DNA of 64,000 nucleotides, taken from NCBI RefSeq assembly GCF_017591425.1, contig NW_024465751.1, positions 1,922,001-1,986,000 on the forward strand, read 5' to 3'. Origin of the DNA: Ochotona curzoniae (taxonomy: Eukaryota; Chordata; Mammalia; Lagomorpha; Ochotonidae). The position numbers were made by a program, and so were the translations under genes. Below, piece after piece: positions 11,248 through 23,821 of the stretch. Positions within the stretch are counted from its first letter, which is position 1, and each line of letters opens with the position of its first letter. Under the pieces are notes generated by a model. That model had not been told where the DNA came from and did not search any database. It saw only the letters and a program-made list of their open reading frames with translations.

Positions 11248-13929
11248 GAACAACCTTTGGAAGAAATGCCAGGTTGAGCTGGTCTCTCACAGCTACAAAC
11301 AGTCCCCCAGCAACCATGGAGGGACAGCATAGAGCTGAAGGCCACGGCCGAGGATCAAATCCACAATGCCTGCAGCTCAGCTGTACTTGTGATTGTACCA
11401 GCCTTGATTTTACCGCTGAGAGTTTCAGATGCTGGCACAGGGAAGGGGCCACATTGTGCGGGTGCCTTGGAGGTCAAGGAGGCCACATGTCCACCAGCGT
11501 CCACAGGCTGACCAAGGGTGACTTGGGATGTGGGGGCCTTCTCCCTTCCTTCAAACAGTGGGTTCTAGGGAGTACCTCCTATGCGGTGACAACATTGGAC
11601 TTTCCCAGGTGCTATAGCATCTCTGACAGCCCTCCTGTCTGCCATGCTGGGCTCTGCCTTGCTTTAGGCTCTTGCTTCTTACCTAGCTTCAGTGGAACTT
11701 TTCACAAAGGGACCTTTCTGCTTCTTCCTGGTTGCCTGCTTACACATTGAGATGGATGCTTGTAAGTCCCCATGTGAATGTGGGAAGACCTTACCAGCCC
11801 TACTTGCCAGTCAGACTCAGCATAATCTTAGTGCAGTTAGTTTTCAAGCCTAGCGACTCCCCTTATCACACTGATGGAGGAAAAGCAGGAATGTTCCCAG
11901 TAGTTCAAGTGCAATTTGGAGCAGAGTATGTGTGCTGCCTGCCCCTGACAGGAAGAGAATCTTCCCTCTCCCACATAAAATCCAGGACATGGCACACTTG
12001 GGCAGGCTGCCCCCTCCTGCTGCCACCGTTGGAAGGCAACTTGGGCTGCTGTTCTCACCTTCTCCAAACTGGCTCAGGTCATGGCCTCCTCTGCTGGTCA
12101 AAAGCAGCATTAGAACATGGCAGTGCCATGCCTAGGATTGGGCAGGCTTGGCAAGCCTTGCCCCAGACAGCCTCTCATCCAGAACTCAGGGCATGGCTGA
12201 GCAAGTCCCTGGCAAACAGTGGCAAACTCTGAAGACGCTTCATCTGACTTTCTTTTTCAGATGCAAATTGGGATGGGAGCAAATTTCTCTTTTTCCATTA
12301 TGTGGGTTGGAGGTCACCTCTAAAGACAAGGAGAGGGGTCTCCCCACCCCACCGCCCCCTGGTTAAGAAAATTCCCCAAGTCGTACCCAGTTTGTGACCA
12401 GGCAACCACATCAAGCACTGGTGTGTTGCCTTTTCAACCCCTCAAGCCCCCAAATTCCCCGTATCAGCTGTCCCATCTTTACTTCCTTTTCTCTCTTACA
12501 TCAGCAATGCAGCAAGGGATGGCACAGCTGGTGACACAACAGTCCCTGTCTGCAGGATGCCATAGGTTGGGGTCCTCATGGAGCAAACTCCCTCTCAACC
12601 AATGTCCCCATCCTCATAACTTTTTCGGTTAAATTTCAAATGCTTGGGAGGGTGGGCAGGTCCTGCTGTTTGCTTTAGGCCACCACTAGTGGGACCTGAA
12701 ATTCAATAATCCTATATGAGTAGGGTGGCTAAGTTTGCATGGTCTATGAGAATGATGTTATAAATGTCCAAATGGCCCACTGCAGAAAAAAGGTTCCTAC
12801 TCCTGCTCTGGGCCCTCACTCAAGTGTAGTAGCCTCCTTTGATGTGAGGTAAGCAGTCTATAGGCCCAGGTGTCCCCGGGGTTGGCAATGTGGCAACTGA
12901 GGAGCTTTTCCTATGCCAGACATGGGATGGCAGGGCATAGGGCTCTGCACATCTGCCCCAACCTAGGCTTTCCAGCACATTCTCTATTGGTCTGTTTCCA
13001 GGACATGAACTACACTGTCACCAAGTCCACAGGGACAGCAGGACTGGATGAAAATGGGGCAGGTTTCAGAGGCAAAGAGCCCTGATCCAGGTTTTAGAAA
13101 TATGAAGCGCCTCACAGAGGCTCTGCAGTCATAATCTTTCCCCATAACAAATGGAGAAACTAAGACTTGGGGCAAAAATAATCACAATAATAACTTTACA
13201 TCTGGAAGTGGGAAGGATGCCCACAGCTCTTGGTAAGAAACAGTCAGGGTGGGTATTTGGCACGGTCGTCAAGTGGCCACTTGGGATGTCTCCCATCAGG
13301 AAAGCCTGCTTGAAGTCCTGGCTTTGCACAACCTGGAGGCAGCAGAGGATGGCCCAAGTCCTTGCGTTCCTGCTGCCACAGGAGAGGTCCAAGTCAGGTT
13401 GTAGACTGCTGGCTGTGGCCTGACGCAGCCCTGGCTATTGCAGGCATTTGGGAAGTGAACCAGTGAATGAAAAATCTCATTAAAAGTAAGTAACATCTTA
13501 TCAAAGACAAAGAAATGACCACTGTGTCCCAAGGAACAACACCAAGGCAGGCCGGTCCTGCTCTGAATAAGTTGTCCAAGGGCTGAGTTCTGCTTGGTGT
13601 GACTCTTCCGTAGGGCTCGTCTCTTTTACACACTTGTGCGTGTTGTTCAATCTGAGGCCTTCCCGGGGGGAGCCATCAGCAAATGCTGTGCGTCTGAAGC
13701 AGCTCCTGTTCTCAGCAAACGCTGTGTGTGTTAGGATGAGAAGACATTCTCACATCGGCCTGCTTTTGGCGGCTACCGGCCTTGGGGGAGGCAACCCTAA
13801 CCCCGTGGCTCCCAAAAAGGATGCCAGTTGCCACTGAGCGAGGCCGCCCTAAGCACGTGACTTTGCATGGATGCTTATTCTGATCAGACAAGGCTCTTTG
13901 TATACATGAAGCAGCCCGGCTCAGGTTAG

Positions 13930-14040
13930 TTAAAAATACAATCTTCCCCAAATCACAGAGCCATTAAGCAGTGAAGGTGGAATTTAAGCCAGGTCTGATT
14001 GATTTCAAAGTCCATTCTCTTTCTACAAAGCTCTTCCGAA
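13930..14040 (-). repeat. MIR-like fragment
   Basis: CAAATCACAGAGCCATTAAG, GGAATTTAAGCCAGGTCTGA and TTCAAAGTCCATTCTCTTTC are the reverse complement of the MIR tRNA-related part. Confidence 0.65.
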
Positions 14041-14639
14041 AATCCTCCCTGGAGTTCTCCTTTCACACTTGGCACATATTTCGCGACTAAATTCATTTCC
14101 TTATCTTAAGCCTGCAATAATTCTACCCACTTCCTCTCATCCCTCACCTATCTGATGAAATCCAAGCGCTCAGCCTGTCAGAACGCCAGGGGCCCCAGGA
14201 GGACATGATGGTGTCTTTGAGCCTCAGGAGCAAACCTGCATTTCTTATTCGACATTGATTTCGCAGTAGACCCTGAAGCTCAGGATAGTCTCAGCTCCTG
14301 AACTTGCCAGGAGAGCCCTCTTCACGGCCGAGTGCAACTGGACCTGGCCCAGCACCTTGTGCAATACTGTCCTGCTTTCTAATGCTCATGATATAGGAAA
14401 CCAGGATTGCACAAGTTGCCCTGCCAGGGACCAGACGTGCCCACAAGTCTGTAAGCTAAAACCCAGATGCAAGAACTGCCCAGAGCTTTTTCAGGTGTGA
14501 GAGCATCAACCGGTCACCATGGAAACTGTAATGGAAGCTCCACTTGATTATTGTGAAACCTACACTCTCCAGGCCCTTTGTCTTGCCTGCAACCATTGTG
14601 TTCCTGACAATATTGGTGGTTTCACTTTCTTCTTGTTTT

Positions 14640-14940
14640 GATTTAGAAGTTATCTTGCTTACCTGAAAGGCAGAGTCATGGAAAGAAAGAGACAGAAAGA
14701 AAGATCTTTCACTTGTTGGTTCTCTACCCAGATGGCCACTAGCCCAGGACTGGGTCAAAGCCTGACTCCTGGAACTCCACCTGGCTCCCTTATGGCTTCT
14801 GTGTGACCAGCACCTGGCTCATCCTCTATTCCTCTTCCTGGTGGTCGGAAGTGGTGCAGCCAGGACTCAAACTAGTGCTCCTGCAGGAAGCTGGCACTAT
14901 AAGTGGTAGCTTACCGTGCTGTGCCACAGCACCGACCCCT
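14640..14940 (-). repeat. C-type SINE
   Basis: Reverse-orientation copy. It ends at its 5' side with GGGGTCGGTGCTGTGGCACAG, the tRNA-derived head, and shows the TGAAAGGCAGAGTCATGGAAAG tail complement. Confidence 0.8.
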
Positions 14941-15639
14941 ACTTTCAGATGGTTTTGAACATCAGAAACAACAGTTCTGTCGCACAGTCTGCCTCCTCAC
15001 TCTGACATCCATTGCCAAGCCACGTGCGACACAGTTTATCTCAAAGTTCTCTTCCTGGCACACGTTGCATAACCTGTGCCCCTTGTTTCAACACTGGTTT
15101 TTCACAAGGAACTTTTGCCTTGGCTGCTCCCCACAAGTCAGATTCTGCCTTGACTATGTTAAAAACATGGCACCATGACTATTTCTAAGGGTGCATTAGC
15201 ATAAGTACTGCACCGTCAACACGCCTTCCCCACGATGTCCATTCTGCACAGGCTCACCGCTGTAGGACACACCTGCTCGCACTTTGGAGCTCACTGTCGG
15301 TCAGAGAGGGGGTCAGTCTCCATGGTCACAGCAACACAAAGATGCATCTTGGGTGAGGGGTGATGGCTTCAAAGGGGCAGGAGGGTATGGGAGGAGCAGG
15401 AAGACGAAGGCACCTCTAGAGCACTGGAACAGGGGGCTCTGGCCTTGACAGAGGCTTGGGGGAGTCAGGTGGTGGGGGGCAAAGTGTTCCAGGCTGAGGC
15501 AACTGCCTCTATAGGGGTTTTGAGGCCCAGGAACATGTCTGCTTTCAGAAGCATCCAGTCAAAAGTTACACCAAGCAGAGGCCATGAGGACTGCACTAAC
15601 AAGCAGTTCTGTCCATCCAGGAAGAACAGAAACCATCAC

Positions 15640-15710
15640 GGAACTGGAGGTCAGACCCTGGTCGTACAGATGAGGAAAGTTAGGCTGGTTCATTTGCCAA
15701 ATGTGGCCAG
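15640..15710 (-). repeat. MIR-like fragment
   Basis: CGTACAGATGAGGAAAGTTA with TTTGCCAAATGTGGCC resembles a reversed MIR core. Confidence 0.45.
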
Positions 15711-16844
15711 CCTAGACCAGAGGTTAGCATCCCCAGGCTGCAGGCATCTTTCCTGGAGGACTGAGCCATCACGTGCCTTAGGCCTCCTCACTGGCCCAGC
15801 ACCACCCTGCACTGCTCCTCATGTTGTGCTTGCAATTTCAGGTTCTTTTTCTTAGGTGGACCTCCACATTTGCATAAGCGTCTCGCTCCGACAAATTCAG
15901 ATTGGCCCCTTCTTAGAACTCGGGACTTGTGGCTGCCAAGCTGGCCTGAGTTCAGTGCTACAGGCCTGAGTCACATAAGGAAAGCCTTCCTGATTCTTTT
16001 TTATGAAATTCAGTGAAGGAGAATGTGAGGGAACCCCCTCCTGGTAGGCACAGGGAAAGTTGGCAGGGAGGCAGGCCTGAGGCCCTTGCCTGGCCAGTCC
16101 TGCCATGGTCTTCCATGCTTTTTTCCAGGAGTTCTTTCCAGAACTCTGAGCTGGAAAGTGTCAGAGACCACTTAATATTTCCATCTCATACCAGAAACTC
16201 TTGCTTTTACCTTATATGCTGTTTGTGACTCAATTTCCCCAAGGAATTTGTTTATGTACCTCTGATTCATGTATACCAATTGGTAACCAAATTCTTTTCT
16301 GGAAGCATCATTCATATCTCTGACTTGTTCTAGCCCGTGACATTTCCTTGACTTTATCAAAGAGATGTGTGATGTGGAGCCCCTTAGACATTGGGGCTGT
16401 GAGAGGCAGGGTCTGCGGCTCCCAGCATGGGGGTCTTTGGATCCTAGAAAGTAACCCACTTGGGCACGGAACAGGCGTGCCTTTGAGCTGAAGCTTCCTC
16501 CAGACTTCCCTACGCTGAGGATCAGGGGAGTGACACCTGCCAGGACTGTGTCCGTGTTCTCTAGAGCATGAGTTCATGCACGCTTGGCTGATGGCAGATG
16601 CTTGCCGAACAGTCGCTGGATGAATGGCGACATGGTGCATTCCCAGTCTTCTAAGTTCAGATGCTCACCCAGCAGGTGTAGGGGTCTTTGTCAAGGCCAG
16701 CAATGACTGTGTTTGCTGATTTGGAACACAAAGGACATCCCTAGAAATGTAACCCAAGGCTACTCCACATTGAATGCATCTTAACTTTAGTAAATCACTA
16801 AGGGAGGGCAACAAAGATATTGCTTGGTATCAAAAATCAAATTT

Positions 16845-17118
16845 TGAGGTTGGTGCTATTGTCATTGCTGGTGATACCGGCATCCCATATTGAAGCACAC
16901 GTCTCAGTGCTCTTGCTAATTTGCTTGAGAAGGCATTAGAGGGTGGTCCCAGAGTTTGGGACCCTGCCATCCTTGTGGGAGACCTGGATGGTGGCTCCAG
17001 ACCTGACTATTGTGGCCATTTCAGAAGCAAACAGGTAGCTAGAAAATCTCTTTTCCCCTCCCTGTCTCTGTCATGCTACGTTTCAATAAACAAACAACTC
17101 CATGTAAAATAAAAATAA
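16845..17118 (+). repeat. C-type SINE
   Basis: Forward copy with GGCATCCCATATTGAAGCA, CTTGTGGGAGACCTGGATGG and TCAATAAACAAAC tail. Strongly diverged. Confidence 0.72.
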
Positions 17119-17289
17119 ATTCCTGCATCATCACTTCATGTCTAAAGTAAGAAGTGTTCACAGGAAACAACTATATAGTATTCTCCCCCTTTCAAAATCT
17201 CAGCAGAATTGTTCTCAATGCACACACAATAAAAAGTGTCATTTTCTTCCTCTTCCCTCGGCCCAGACAAACATATAGCCTTATGTGCA

Positions 17290-17388
17290 GGAGTTTCAAA
17301 AAAGTTCATGGAAAATGAACATATGCAAAAAAGTTTTGAGCACGGAGCATGTTTTTTGCATAATACACATTTTCCACGAACTCTGAAG
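17290..17388. mobile_element. Mariner-type hairpin element, short
   Basis: GTTCATGGAAAATGAACAT pairs with CATTTTCCACGAACTCTG about 60 bp away, and the middle has TGCAAAAAAG and CTTTTTTGCA-like arms. The whole copy is near-palindromic. Confidence 0.65.
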
Positions 17389-17499
17389 AGTCCGCCCGTT
17401 CTACGAGCGGAGAGCGTTTTCTTTTGCCTCAGCGTTGGTGACCTCTCTCATGGTGCTGCCACAGAGCTCTTTCCCTAGAGGGTCCCTGCGGCAACAGGA

Positions 17500-17745
17500 A
17501 CAAGAGCCACTGCTTTCTATTTGAGACAGAGACCGACACAGTGCCCATCTGCTGGTTTGCACTCCTCCAGACTCCCACAATGACTGAGGCTGTGTCAGGC
17601 CCAAAGCTGGGAGCTGAAAGCCTCGTTCTCCCACATGGTCAAGGACCCAGCTACTTGAGCCATCCCTGCTGCCTCCCTGCATTAGCAGGAGGTTGCCCTC
17701 AGAAGCTGCAGCCAGGAAAGGAATTCCAGTGCTCCAACATGGGGT
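17500..17745 (-). repeat. C-type SINE, partial
   Basis: Reverse copy recognised by GAGACAGAGACCGACACAG, CTCCCACATGGTCAAGGACC and CAGGAGGTTGCC. Its 5' head is poorly preserved. Confidence 0.55.
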
Positions 17746-18121
17746 GCTCCGAAGGCATTTCTACCATTGCAAGGTGCTGCAACAAACTTGCCTTTCATCT
17801 CTCAAGGACCCTGGAGGGGGACACATGGTTATGCTCTCGGAGAGAATGAAAGGCCTTGGTGGGGTGATACAGGAACAGAACCGGAAGCCTGACCCTGGGA
17901 CTTCTACCCTTAGGTCTTAGGCTATTGTTTTTTCAGGTGTAGACACTGGGGTCAAGACAACTCGAAGGCAGAGTCACCTATCCTGGGGTCCTGTAGGTGT
18001 CTGTACCTGTCACCCCTTGGGGGTGAAGTTTCCAAGGAGCCACTTCCCTCCACAGCCTCCCCTCCCAGGTGCCTCTCGGCACTTGGCCAGTTGAAACACT
18101 GTTGTGCATTTGTTTCCGTAG

Positions 18122-18221
18122 GGCTGGAGAGTGACTTCCTGGCTGTGTTGAGTGATTACCCGTCTCCTGACATCAGCCCCCCAATATTTCGGCGTGGGGA
18201 GAAGCTGCGAGTGATATCTGA
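18122..18221 (+). CDS. SLA: SLA coding exon 2: first half of SH3
   Basis: Acceptor TTTCCGTAG, donor GTGAGT. Encodes residues 21-53 plus two bases of codon 54, including DFLAVLSDYPSPD and the IFRRGEKLRVIS strand. This is the start of the SH3 fold, where ALYDY of Src is replaced by VLSDYPS. The reading frame continues from exon 1 (g + gg gives Gly21) and into exon 3 (ga + c gives Asp54). Intron 1, upstream, is the largest SLA intron in the window at about 7.7 kb. Confidence 0.95.
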
Positions 18222-18869
18222 GTGAGTTCATCTTGTGCAAATTTAACACCCTCAAAAGCAGCTGAAGCCAATCTGGGGGGAATAATGAAGCTTTAACTTC
18301 AGTTGGCTATTGAGAGTACGTAGAAGCCAACTTCCGCTTCACCCACCACATGGGTGATGAGATGCCACCTGCCAGTGCCAACAAAGAAATTAACCACAGG
18401 GTTTGAGAATGCAGCCACTGATGTGCAAAAAGTATTGCCTTTCTGCCTCTTGAGCCTGACTGAAAACATGCTGAATAACAAAACCAAACCAAACATAAAG
18501 GTCCCCTTATTTACATGTCCACTGGTGTGGCCCCATGCAGCCATGCTGGCTAGACTTCAGGGCACTCAGCAATATGGGAAATGATGTTGATTTTACAAAG
18601 TCTCTTACTTGCAACCTACAGAGAGAACATCATTTGGTGCCACTATATGGGATGGTTTATCAGTTGATCCGGAGCTGATGATGCCCTGCTGGATACACAC
18701 ATTCTGTAAACTAGATATTTTTAGTTGGAGCAATTCTGGTCACCATGGTCAAGGGCAGTTCTTGGAAGATAGCTGTGCACACTGTGAGTCACTTCAATTG
18801 CTGTGTCTGTGCCTCTGCTGCTCTGTTGCTGACTGACATACCTGCTCCTGTCTGTTCTTATTCCTGCAG
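18222..18869 (+). other. SLA: SLA intron 2
   Basis: 648 nt from GTGAGT to CTGCAG, separating the two SH3 exons. I see no recognisable repeat or gene in it. Confidence 0.93.
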
Positions 18870-18956
18870 CGAAGGGGGTTGGTGGAAAGCCATTTCACTC
18901 AGCACTGGCCGTGAGAGTTACATTCCTGGAATATGCGTGGCTAGGGTTTACCACGG
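18870..18956 (+). CDS. SLA: SLA coding exon 3: second half of SH3
   Basis: Acceptor CTTATTCCTGCAG, donor GTGAGT. Encodes residues 54-82 plus two bases of codon 83. It contains EGGWWKAISL, with the paired Trp58-Trp59 of the SH3 ligand groove, and ESYIPGICVARV. Pro73 lies in the YIPG motif and is the SH3 residue commonly mutated in SLAP studies. The exon ends at the SH3-SH2 junction, which has almost no linker; this short linker is typical of SLAP proteins. Confidence 0.95.
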
Positions 18957-19114
18957 GTGAGTACATTTCTCACATAGATGTGTTAGAATGCGATATTTAT
19001 GACTGGTGGTTCACAGAGAGGTTCCAATATGCTACTGAGGATGGCAATAAAGGCATTGAGTTTAGAGCAGAAGTTCCTACTTCACCCTACACCCATGAGT
19101 CAACATGAGACCTG

Positions 19115-19180
19115 TGCTAATTAACTTCTCCTTTCTGGGGACTCAATTTCCCCATCAGTAAAATGGAAGAAGTCAGGCTT
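19115..19180 (+). repeat. MIR-like fragment
   Basis: GGACTCAATTTCCCCATCAG followed by TAAAATGGAAGAAG matches the MIR CTCATCTGTAAAATGGG box. Confidence 0.6.
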
Positions 19181-20620
19181 GCAGCTCTACCATGGCACAT
19201 TTGACTCGCAGCTCTACCAAGCTGTACCTGGCACACAGCTCTACCATGCTGTACCCAGCCATAGCTTACTTTCCTCCACGGCCAGATAAAGATCCCAACA
19301 GAGAATAATAGGTGTGATTATATGAACCCATGGATATAGGTGTGAGGAAGCTGGGACAGCAGCAAAGCCGGGAGTACAGGAAGCACTCAGTCAACGTCGG
19401 CTGTGTTCTCTACAGTTCCACATCTTGAACCACAGAGACTGCTTAACTGCCACAACTGCTTAAGGGCCCAAAGTGGCAGAGGCAAACAGGAAGAGAAGCA
19501 CACAGTCTAGAGTCAGGCTTGGCAGATGCAAAAATAGCACCTTGCCTTCTCCTGTGGCTGTGTAGGCGTTGTGGGCTCCTGGGCTCTGGGGCTCCCCTTC
19601 TTCCATGGAAAACCTCCCTAACTTCATTGAGCCTTCATCTCCAGCTAAGAGGAAAGGGGGTGGGAGAAAGAAGTGCCACTTTCACGCCTGGCAACTGACA
19701 CCTGCACAGCCCGAGGATGACACATATAATGAGGCAAAGCTACCCACCCGGACACACCTTGAAGGCTGGAACTGTCGCCCTGTATTTCAGCATTGAGGAT
19801 TTAAACTCTGAGCCCTTGACACCCTTTCTGGGCTCAGGATGGTGGCAGCAGGGAGAGAGTGGGGCCACAGACTCTCCTGGACTGGCTGCTTGTCATGGGT
19901 CCTTACTCCTTTCGTCTAGGACCTTCGTGATGAAGATGTGAAACTAAAATTGTCAGGATTTGTGACCAATGGGAATCCAAGCGAGTGCAAACTGATCTTT
20001 CAGGGCTACTAGTCTCATAGCCACAACATCATTCTTCAACACACAGGAGGGACAGGTCAAGGATGGGTTGTCCCAGCATAAGGCACACCAGCTTCAACTG
20101 TGCCGTGACCGACGTGGTTACTCACACAGACCACTACATCATCTCTGACCCTCAGCAGCCTACTCTCTGGGAGAGACAGTGTCAACTGCCTGAGAGCGCC
20201 CAGATGAGGACTCTATCTTAAGTGCTTACCAGGGGAGGTGACCCTGGGTTACCATTCATGCATGGCCCTTGACATTGTTTTATTGCTTTTGTCTTAAGTG
20301 GAATGTGATGGAAGGATGTGAACACATCAATGCTTACTGCATACACTGAAATAATTAATGCACCATGCACTGTGAAGAACTGAAGAAACTGTTGACCTAT
20401 TTGACTGAGTGATACATCATCAAGATCTTCACAAGAAACTGTCACAGTGATCATTGCACAAATGAGGGGAAGCCACCTTGTGCTTCAGGAGCACTCAGCG
20501 CCTACTTGTCCAACTTGCACCTGGGCCATGGTGGAAGGGAATGGCCACACAACAGGGCAGGGCCAACAGTCACCATGGCACACAGGGACTGGGCGTATGG
20601 CAGAGAAGCCAGGGCTCACC

Positions 20621-20864
20621 CACTGAGATGCAGGGTCTCTTACACAGCAGTGCACACCTGCTCCCTCAGACACATCAGCCAGCATAGCATCTCCTTCTCC
20701 ACTGAGATGCAGGGTCTCTTACACAGCAGTGCACACCTGCTCCCTCAGACACATCAGCCAGCATAGCATCTCCTTCTCCACTGAGATGCAGGGTCTCTTA
20801 CACAGCAGTGCACACCTGCTCCCTCAGACACATCAGCCAGCATAGCATCTCCTTCTCCACTGAG
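20621..20864 (+). repeat. 79-bp tandem array, three identical units
   Basis: Units start at 20621, 20700 and 20779 with a partial fourth (CACTGAG) at 20858. The three full copies are identical in every base I compared. The unit begins CACTGAGATGCAGGGTCTCT. It sits in SLA intron 3. Confidence 0.95.
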
Positions 20865-21479
20865 AATTGACAGCGTGATCTGAAGATGAGCAGGGACTTC
20901 TCTTGGGAACAGATGCCTTGTGCGCAGAATGGCTTGCTAAGAGCATTCAGGTTGCTGGGCTGCCTGAGGGCAGGTGGAAAACTGGGCTATAGCATTATAC
21001 TTGCTTTTCCTAACTAAGCATATATGAAGAACAGCACCCTGAACACAAAGCCACAGCCCCGTAAGAACAGACATGGCCCTGCCGTGTGAGAGTGTGGCAG
21101 GAGGGATACTGAGTAGATGACCCGAGAGATGCACGTTACATGAAGTGCTCCCAACAGGAGTGCTAGAATGTGCTGCAGTACGCGTCAGTCACAACGCCAG
21201 GAGTGCAGATGCCCCGTGTTCCCTGAAGAGCTGGATGAGGGGCAGGTTATGCCTTACAGTGTCATGATCCGGTGGTACATCTGGCATGAAATAGGAACTA
21301 GGGGAATACTATTTGGAGGATTCAAACTTTACCCCATTTCTCCAATTCTAGAAGCTTCCGATCATCTGGGCCTGAATTTCAGATTCATTCTGACTTGCAC
21401 AGGGCCTGACTATTTGCGGAGGGCCAGGGGAGTGGTTAGACATACTCAGGATGCTCACTGCTTCCTTCCTGCTTCCCAG

Positions 21480-21583
21480 ATGGCTGTTTGAGGGGCTGGG
21501 CAGAGACAAGGCTGAGGAGCTGCTGCAGCTGCCAGACACGAAGATGGGCTCATTCATGATCAGAGAAAGCGAGACGAAGAAAG
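21480..21583 (+). CDS. SLA: SLA coding exon 4: SH2 N-terminal half
   Basis: Acceptor TTCCTGCTTCCCAG, donor GTGAGT. Encodes residues 83-117 plus one base. It opens with WLFEGLGRDKAEELL, the SH2 entry helix, and carries GSFMIRESETKKG, the FLVRES-type signature. Arg111 is the phosphotyrosine-binding arginine. A 223-codon open frame crosses this exon on the other strand (21348-22019). It shows no protein family signal, so I treat it as chance. Confidence 0.95.
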
Positions 21584-22368
21584 GTGAGTGTCTGTTCCCA
21601 ACTGGCTCATCACAGAGCTGCCTTCCCCTTCCTGTCATTGCTGTGGTCAATGTCCTGAGGACCCCACACTGGGGGGAGCCAGGGGAGCCTCGGGGACTAG
21701 AAACAAGGACTGGCACCCTGCCTGGGCACAGCCCTGGGCACTGACAAGGCATTGGATCTTGCTGTCTTCCTGCTACAGAGCCTTCTGGCAGCTGAGAACC
21801 CAAGTGAATGCCAGGAATGGACAGTGTGCTGGACAGATAGATGCTGCTGGAGGCCTGGCTGGGCCCCTGTAATGGCCTGCTAGAGCTGAGCTCTCCCATC
21901 TGTGCAATGGAAGGAAAATCCTCCCTGTGACAATGCAGTGAGATTCGAATGTCTTGCCATGTGTGTGGGCTCTTGCCACACAGGAAGCCTGCCATGGGAG
22001 GCCCCTCTATGTTCCCCATGAGGCAGCTCAGACGCAGGGCCCCCGGTGCTCACACATCCCTGCCATCTGCACTGCCACTGCTTCCCAGGCCCACACAAGC
22101 AGGATTAGCAGGGGCTCTTTGTTAAACAAAGTCTCAGGCCTTCAATTTCAGTCCCATGAATGACTAAGCCCTCACCCCTGCGTCCCTTATCTATAACCTG
22201 GGTTACCAAGAAAAAAAGAGCTGAGTTCCATGCCTGTCCTGGGTGTAAGAAGGGCTTAAACTCCTAGAACACAGAGGCACTACAACTTGCCCTGACTAAA
22301 CCATAGCAATAAAAAGACATTTCCAATAAATGCAGAAGATGCTGGTAAGCTCTGAGCTTGCATCACAG

Positions 22369-22521
22369 ACACACACACGCACACACACACATGCACACAC
22401 ACGCACACACGCACAGACACACGCACACACGCACGTGCACACATGCGCACACGCACACACGCACACACGCACATGCACACACGCACACACACACACGCAC
22501 GCACACACGCACACACATACA
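22369..22521 (+). repeat. CA/CG alternating microsatellite
   Basis: About 150 bp of almost unbroken alternating pyrimidine-purine with CACACG and CATGCA units, in SLA intron 4. It opens long cysteine/valine-type and histidine/threonine-type frames on both strands that have no coding meaning. Confidence 0.95.
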
Positions 22522-22977
22522 GTTCTATGAGAAGAGTGCCTGCTGTGCTACTACTAGAACTGTCACCCACACACCAGAGCCTGCATCGGGAAAGCAGGAA
22601 CGTGGGGTCTCAGAAACTTCTAAAATAGGGAGATCAAGAGTAAGGCAGAGGCAAAACAGCATGTGTGTGTCCCCGGGATCCCCACAGCAACACACTCCTA
22701 AGCTGGCATGAACAAAGGGAGGCAAAATGCTGTACGGGTGCCACAGTTAGTCTAAAAATGGACATGTCGTCAGGCATCTGCAGTGGGGCTGTGCTGGGAG
22801 TGGCAAGTCGCTCCCCCGGGTATGCAAAGTTCTGATGATTTTTCTACTTGCTACCCTTGACTTGCTCACCATACTTCCAGTTCCCGTTGACATGGCGGGA
22901 AGTCACGCACTGGGGTGAGACTGGGGGCAGGCCTAGAGCTCAGCTAGGCACACCCCTCAGAAGATTCTAGACAGGGA

Positions 22978-23098
22978 CTTCAGGGAGTTCATGGAAAGAG
23001 ATATCAAGACAGCGTTATTTTGATGCAAAACCAAAATGTAATCTTCAGAAAGTTCATGAAGACACTACACATGAATTTCAAGAGGTCTTTGCAGAACA
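22978..23098. mobile_element. Mariner-type hairpin element
   Basis: Contains GGAGTTCATGGAAAGAGAT and GTTATTTTGATGCAAAACC, followed by AGAAAGTTCATGAAGACAC and a further TGAATTTCAAGAGGTC. It is a degraded copy in SLA intron 4. Confidence 0.5.
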
Positions 23099-23184
23099 GT
23101 CAGCTTAGGTCGAATCCCCTCTACACAAGCCTGCAGTAGTGTCTTGGCAGGAAGCCCCACCCAGGCTTCCCTTCCCATGCTGAG

Positions 23185-23310
23185 TACCTCTGGGTCTTAC
23201 TCTTGGGGCTCCTGTTTCCTCATTAGTAAGGCACCTGGAAATAACACTTCCAGAGGTCTTACTGAGAACTGACAGAGATGTTGCCTAGCAATAGCTCAGC
23301 CCGCTTCCCC
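23185..23310 (+). repeat. MIR-like fragment
   Basis: CTCCTGTTTCCTCATTAGTA followed by a decayed 3' portion. Confidence 0.5.
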
Positions 23311-23821
23311 ATTGTTCGGACAACTAGGATTCTCTTTCCCCTCTTGTGGGCTCATGAGTGTTTTCCAGTTCCAACGCCCCCAGAAGACGCAGCAAGCACA
23401 ATCCTCAAACATGACCCAAGTTCAATCCTCCCAGTTTCTCTTGGGGAAGTTGAGGCTCAGACAGACACTGGCACGTGGCTGAGGTTCTTCTTTCTCTAGC
23501 TGATCTGGTCCTAAGACGCTAATAGGGAAACCATACACCACCATTCACATGCCTCTTGAGGATGCCTTGAAACACATCTTAGCCACTACTTGCTTCCCGT
23601 CTCAGAAGACCAAGCTGGAGTTAGAGGGACTAGGCACCAGGAAAGGAGGTGTAATCATGAGAAACTCTCCCTGAATGTATGGTGTCACGGCAAGGATAGG
23701 ATGGACAAAGAAGATGGCAGTGGTGACATCATGCAGAAACTGGATCTCCAGGCTGCAATCCAATTATGTGCATTGAATTTGTCTGAAGGAGTTGCAAAAC
23801 ATTTACCTCAAAAGGCAAAGA

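Larger units (their letters stand above)
10452..18121 (+). other. SLA: SLA intron 1
   Basis: 7.7 kb between GTAAGT and CCGTAG. It contains four C-type SINEs (10945, 14640, 16845, 17500), one hairpin-type element (17290), and MIR fragments. The remainder is unique sequence in which I see no exon. Confidence 0.9.
18957..21479 (+). other. SLA: SLA intron 3
   Basis: 2.5 kb from GTGAGT to TTCCCAG. It holds a MIR fragment near 19130 and the 79-bp tandem array at 20621-20864. The rest is unique sequence without visible exons. Confidence 0.93.

Noticed and set aside
20621..20864. CRISPR-like direct repeats
   Set aside because: Units are contiguous without spacers and the genome is mammalian; it is a minisatellite.
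21348..22019. 223-codon - strand open frame across SLA exon 4
   Set aside because: It is antisense to a confirmed SH2 exon, has biased Ser/Pro content and shows no family motif.
22280..22711. Cysteine/valine and histidine/threonine-rich open frames
   Set aside because: Simple translation of the CA/CG microsatellite.
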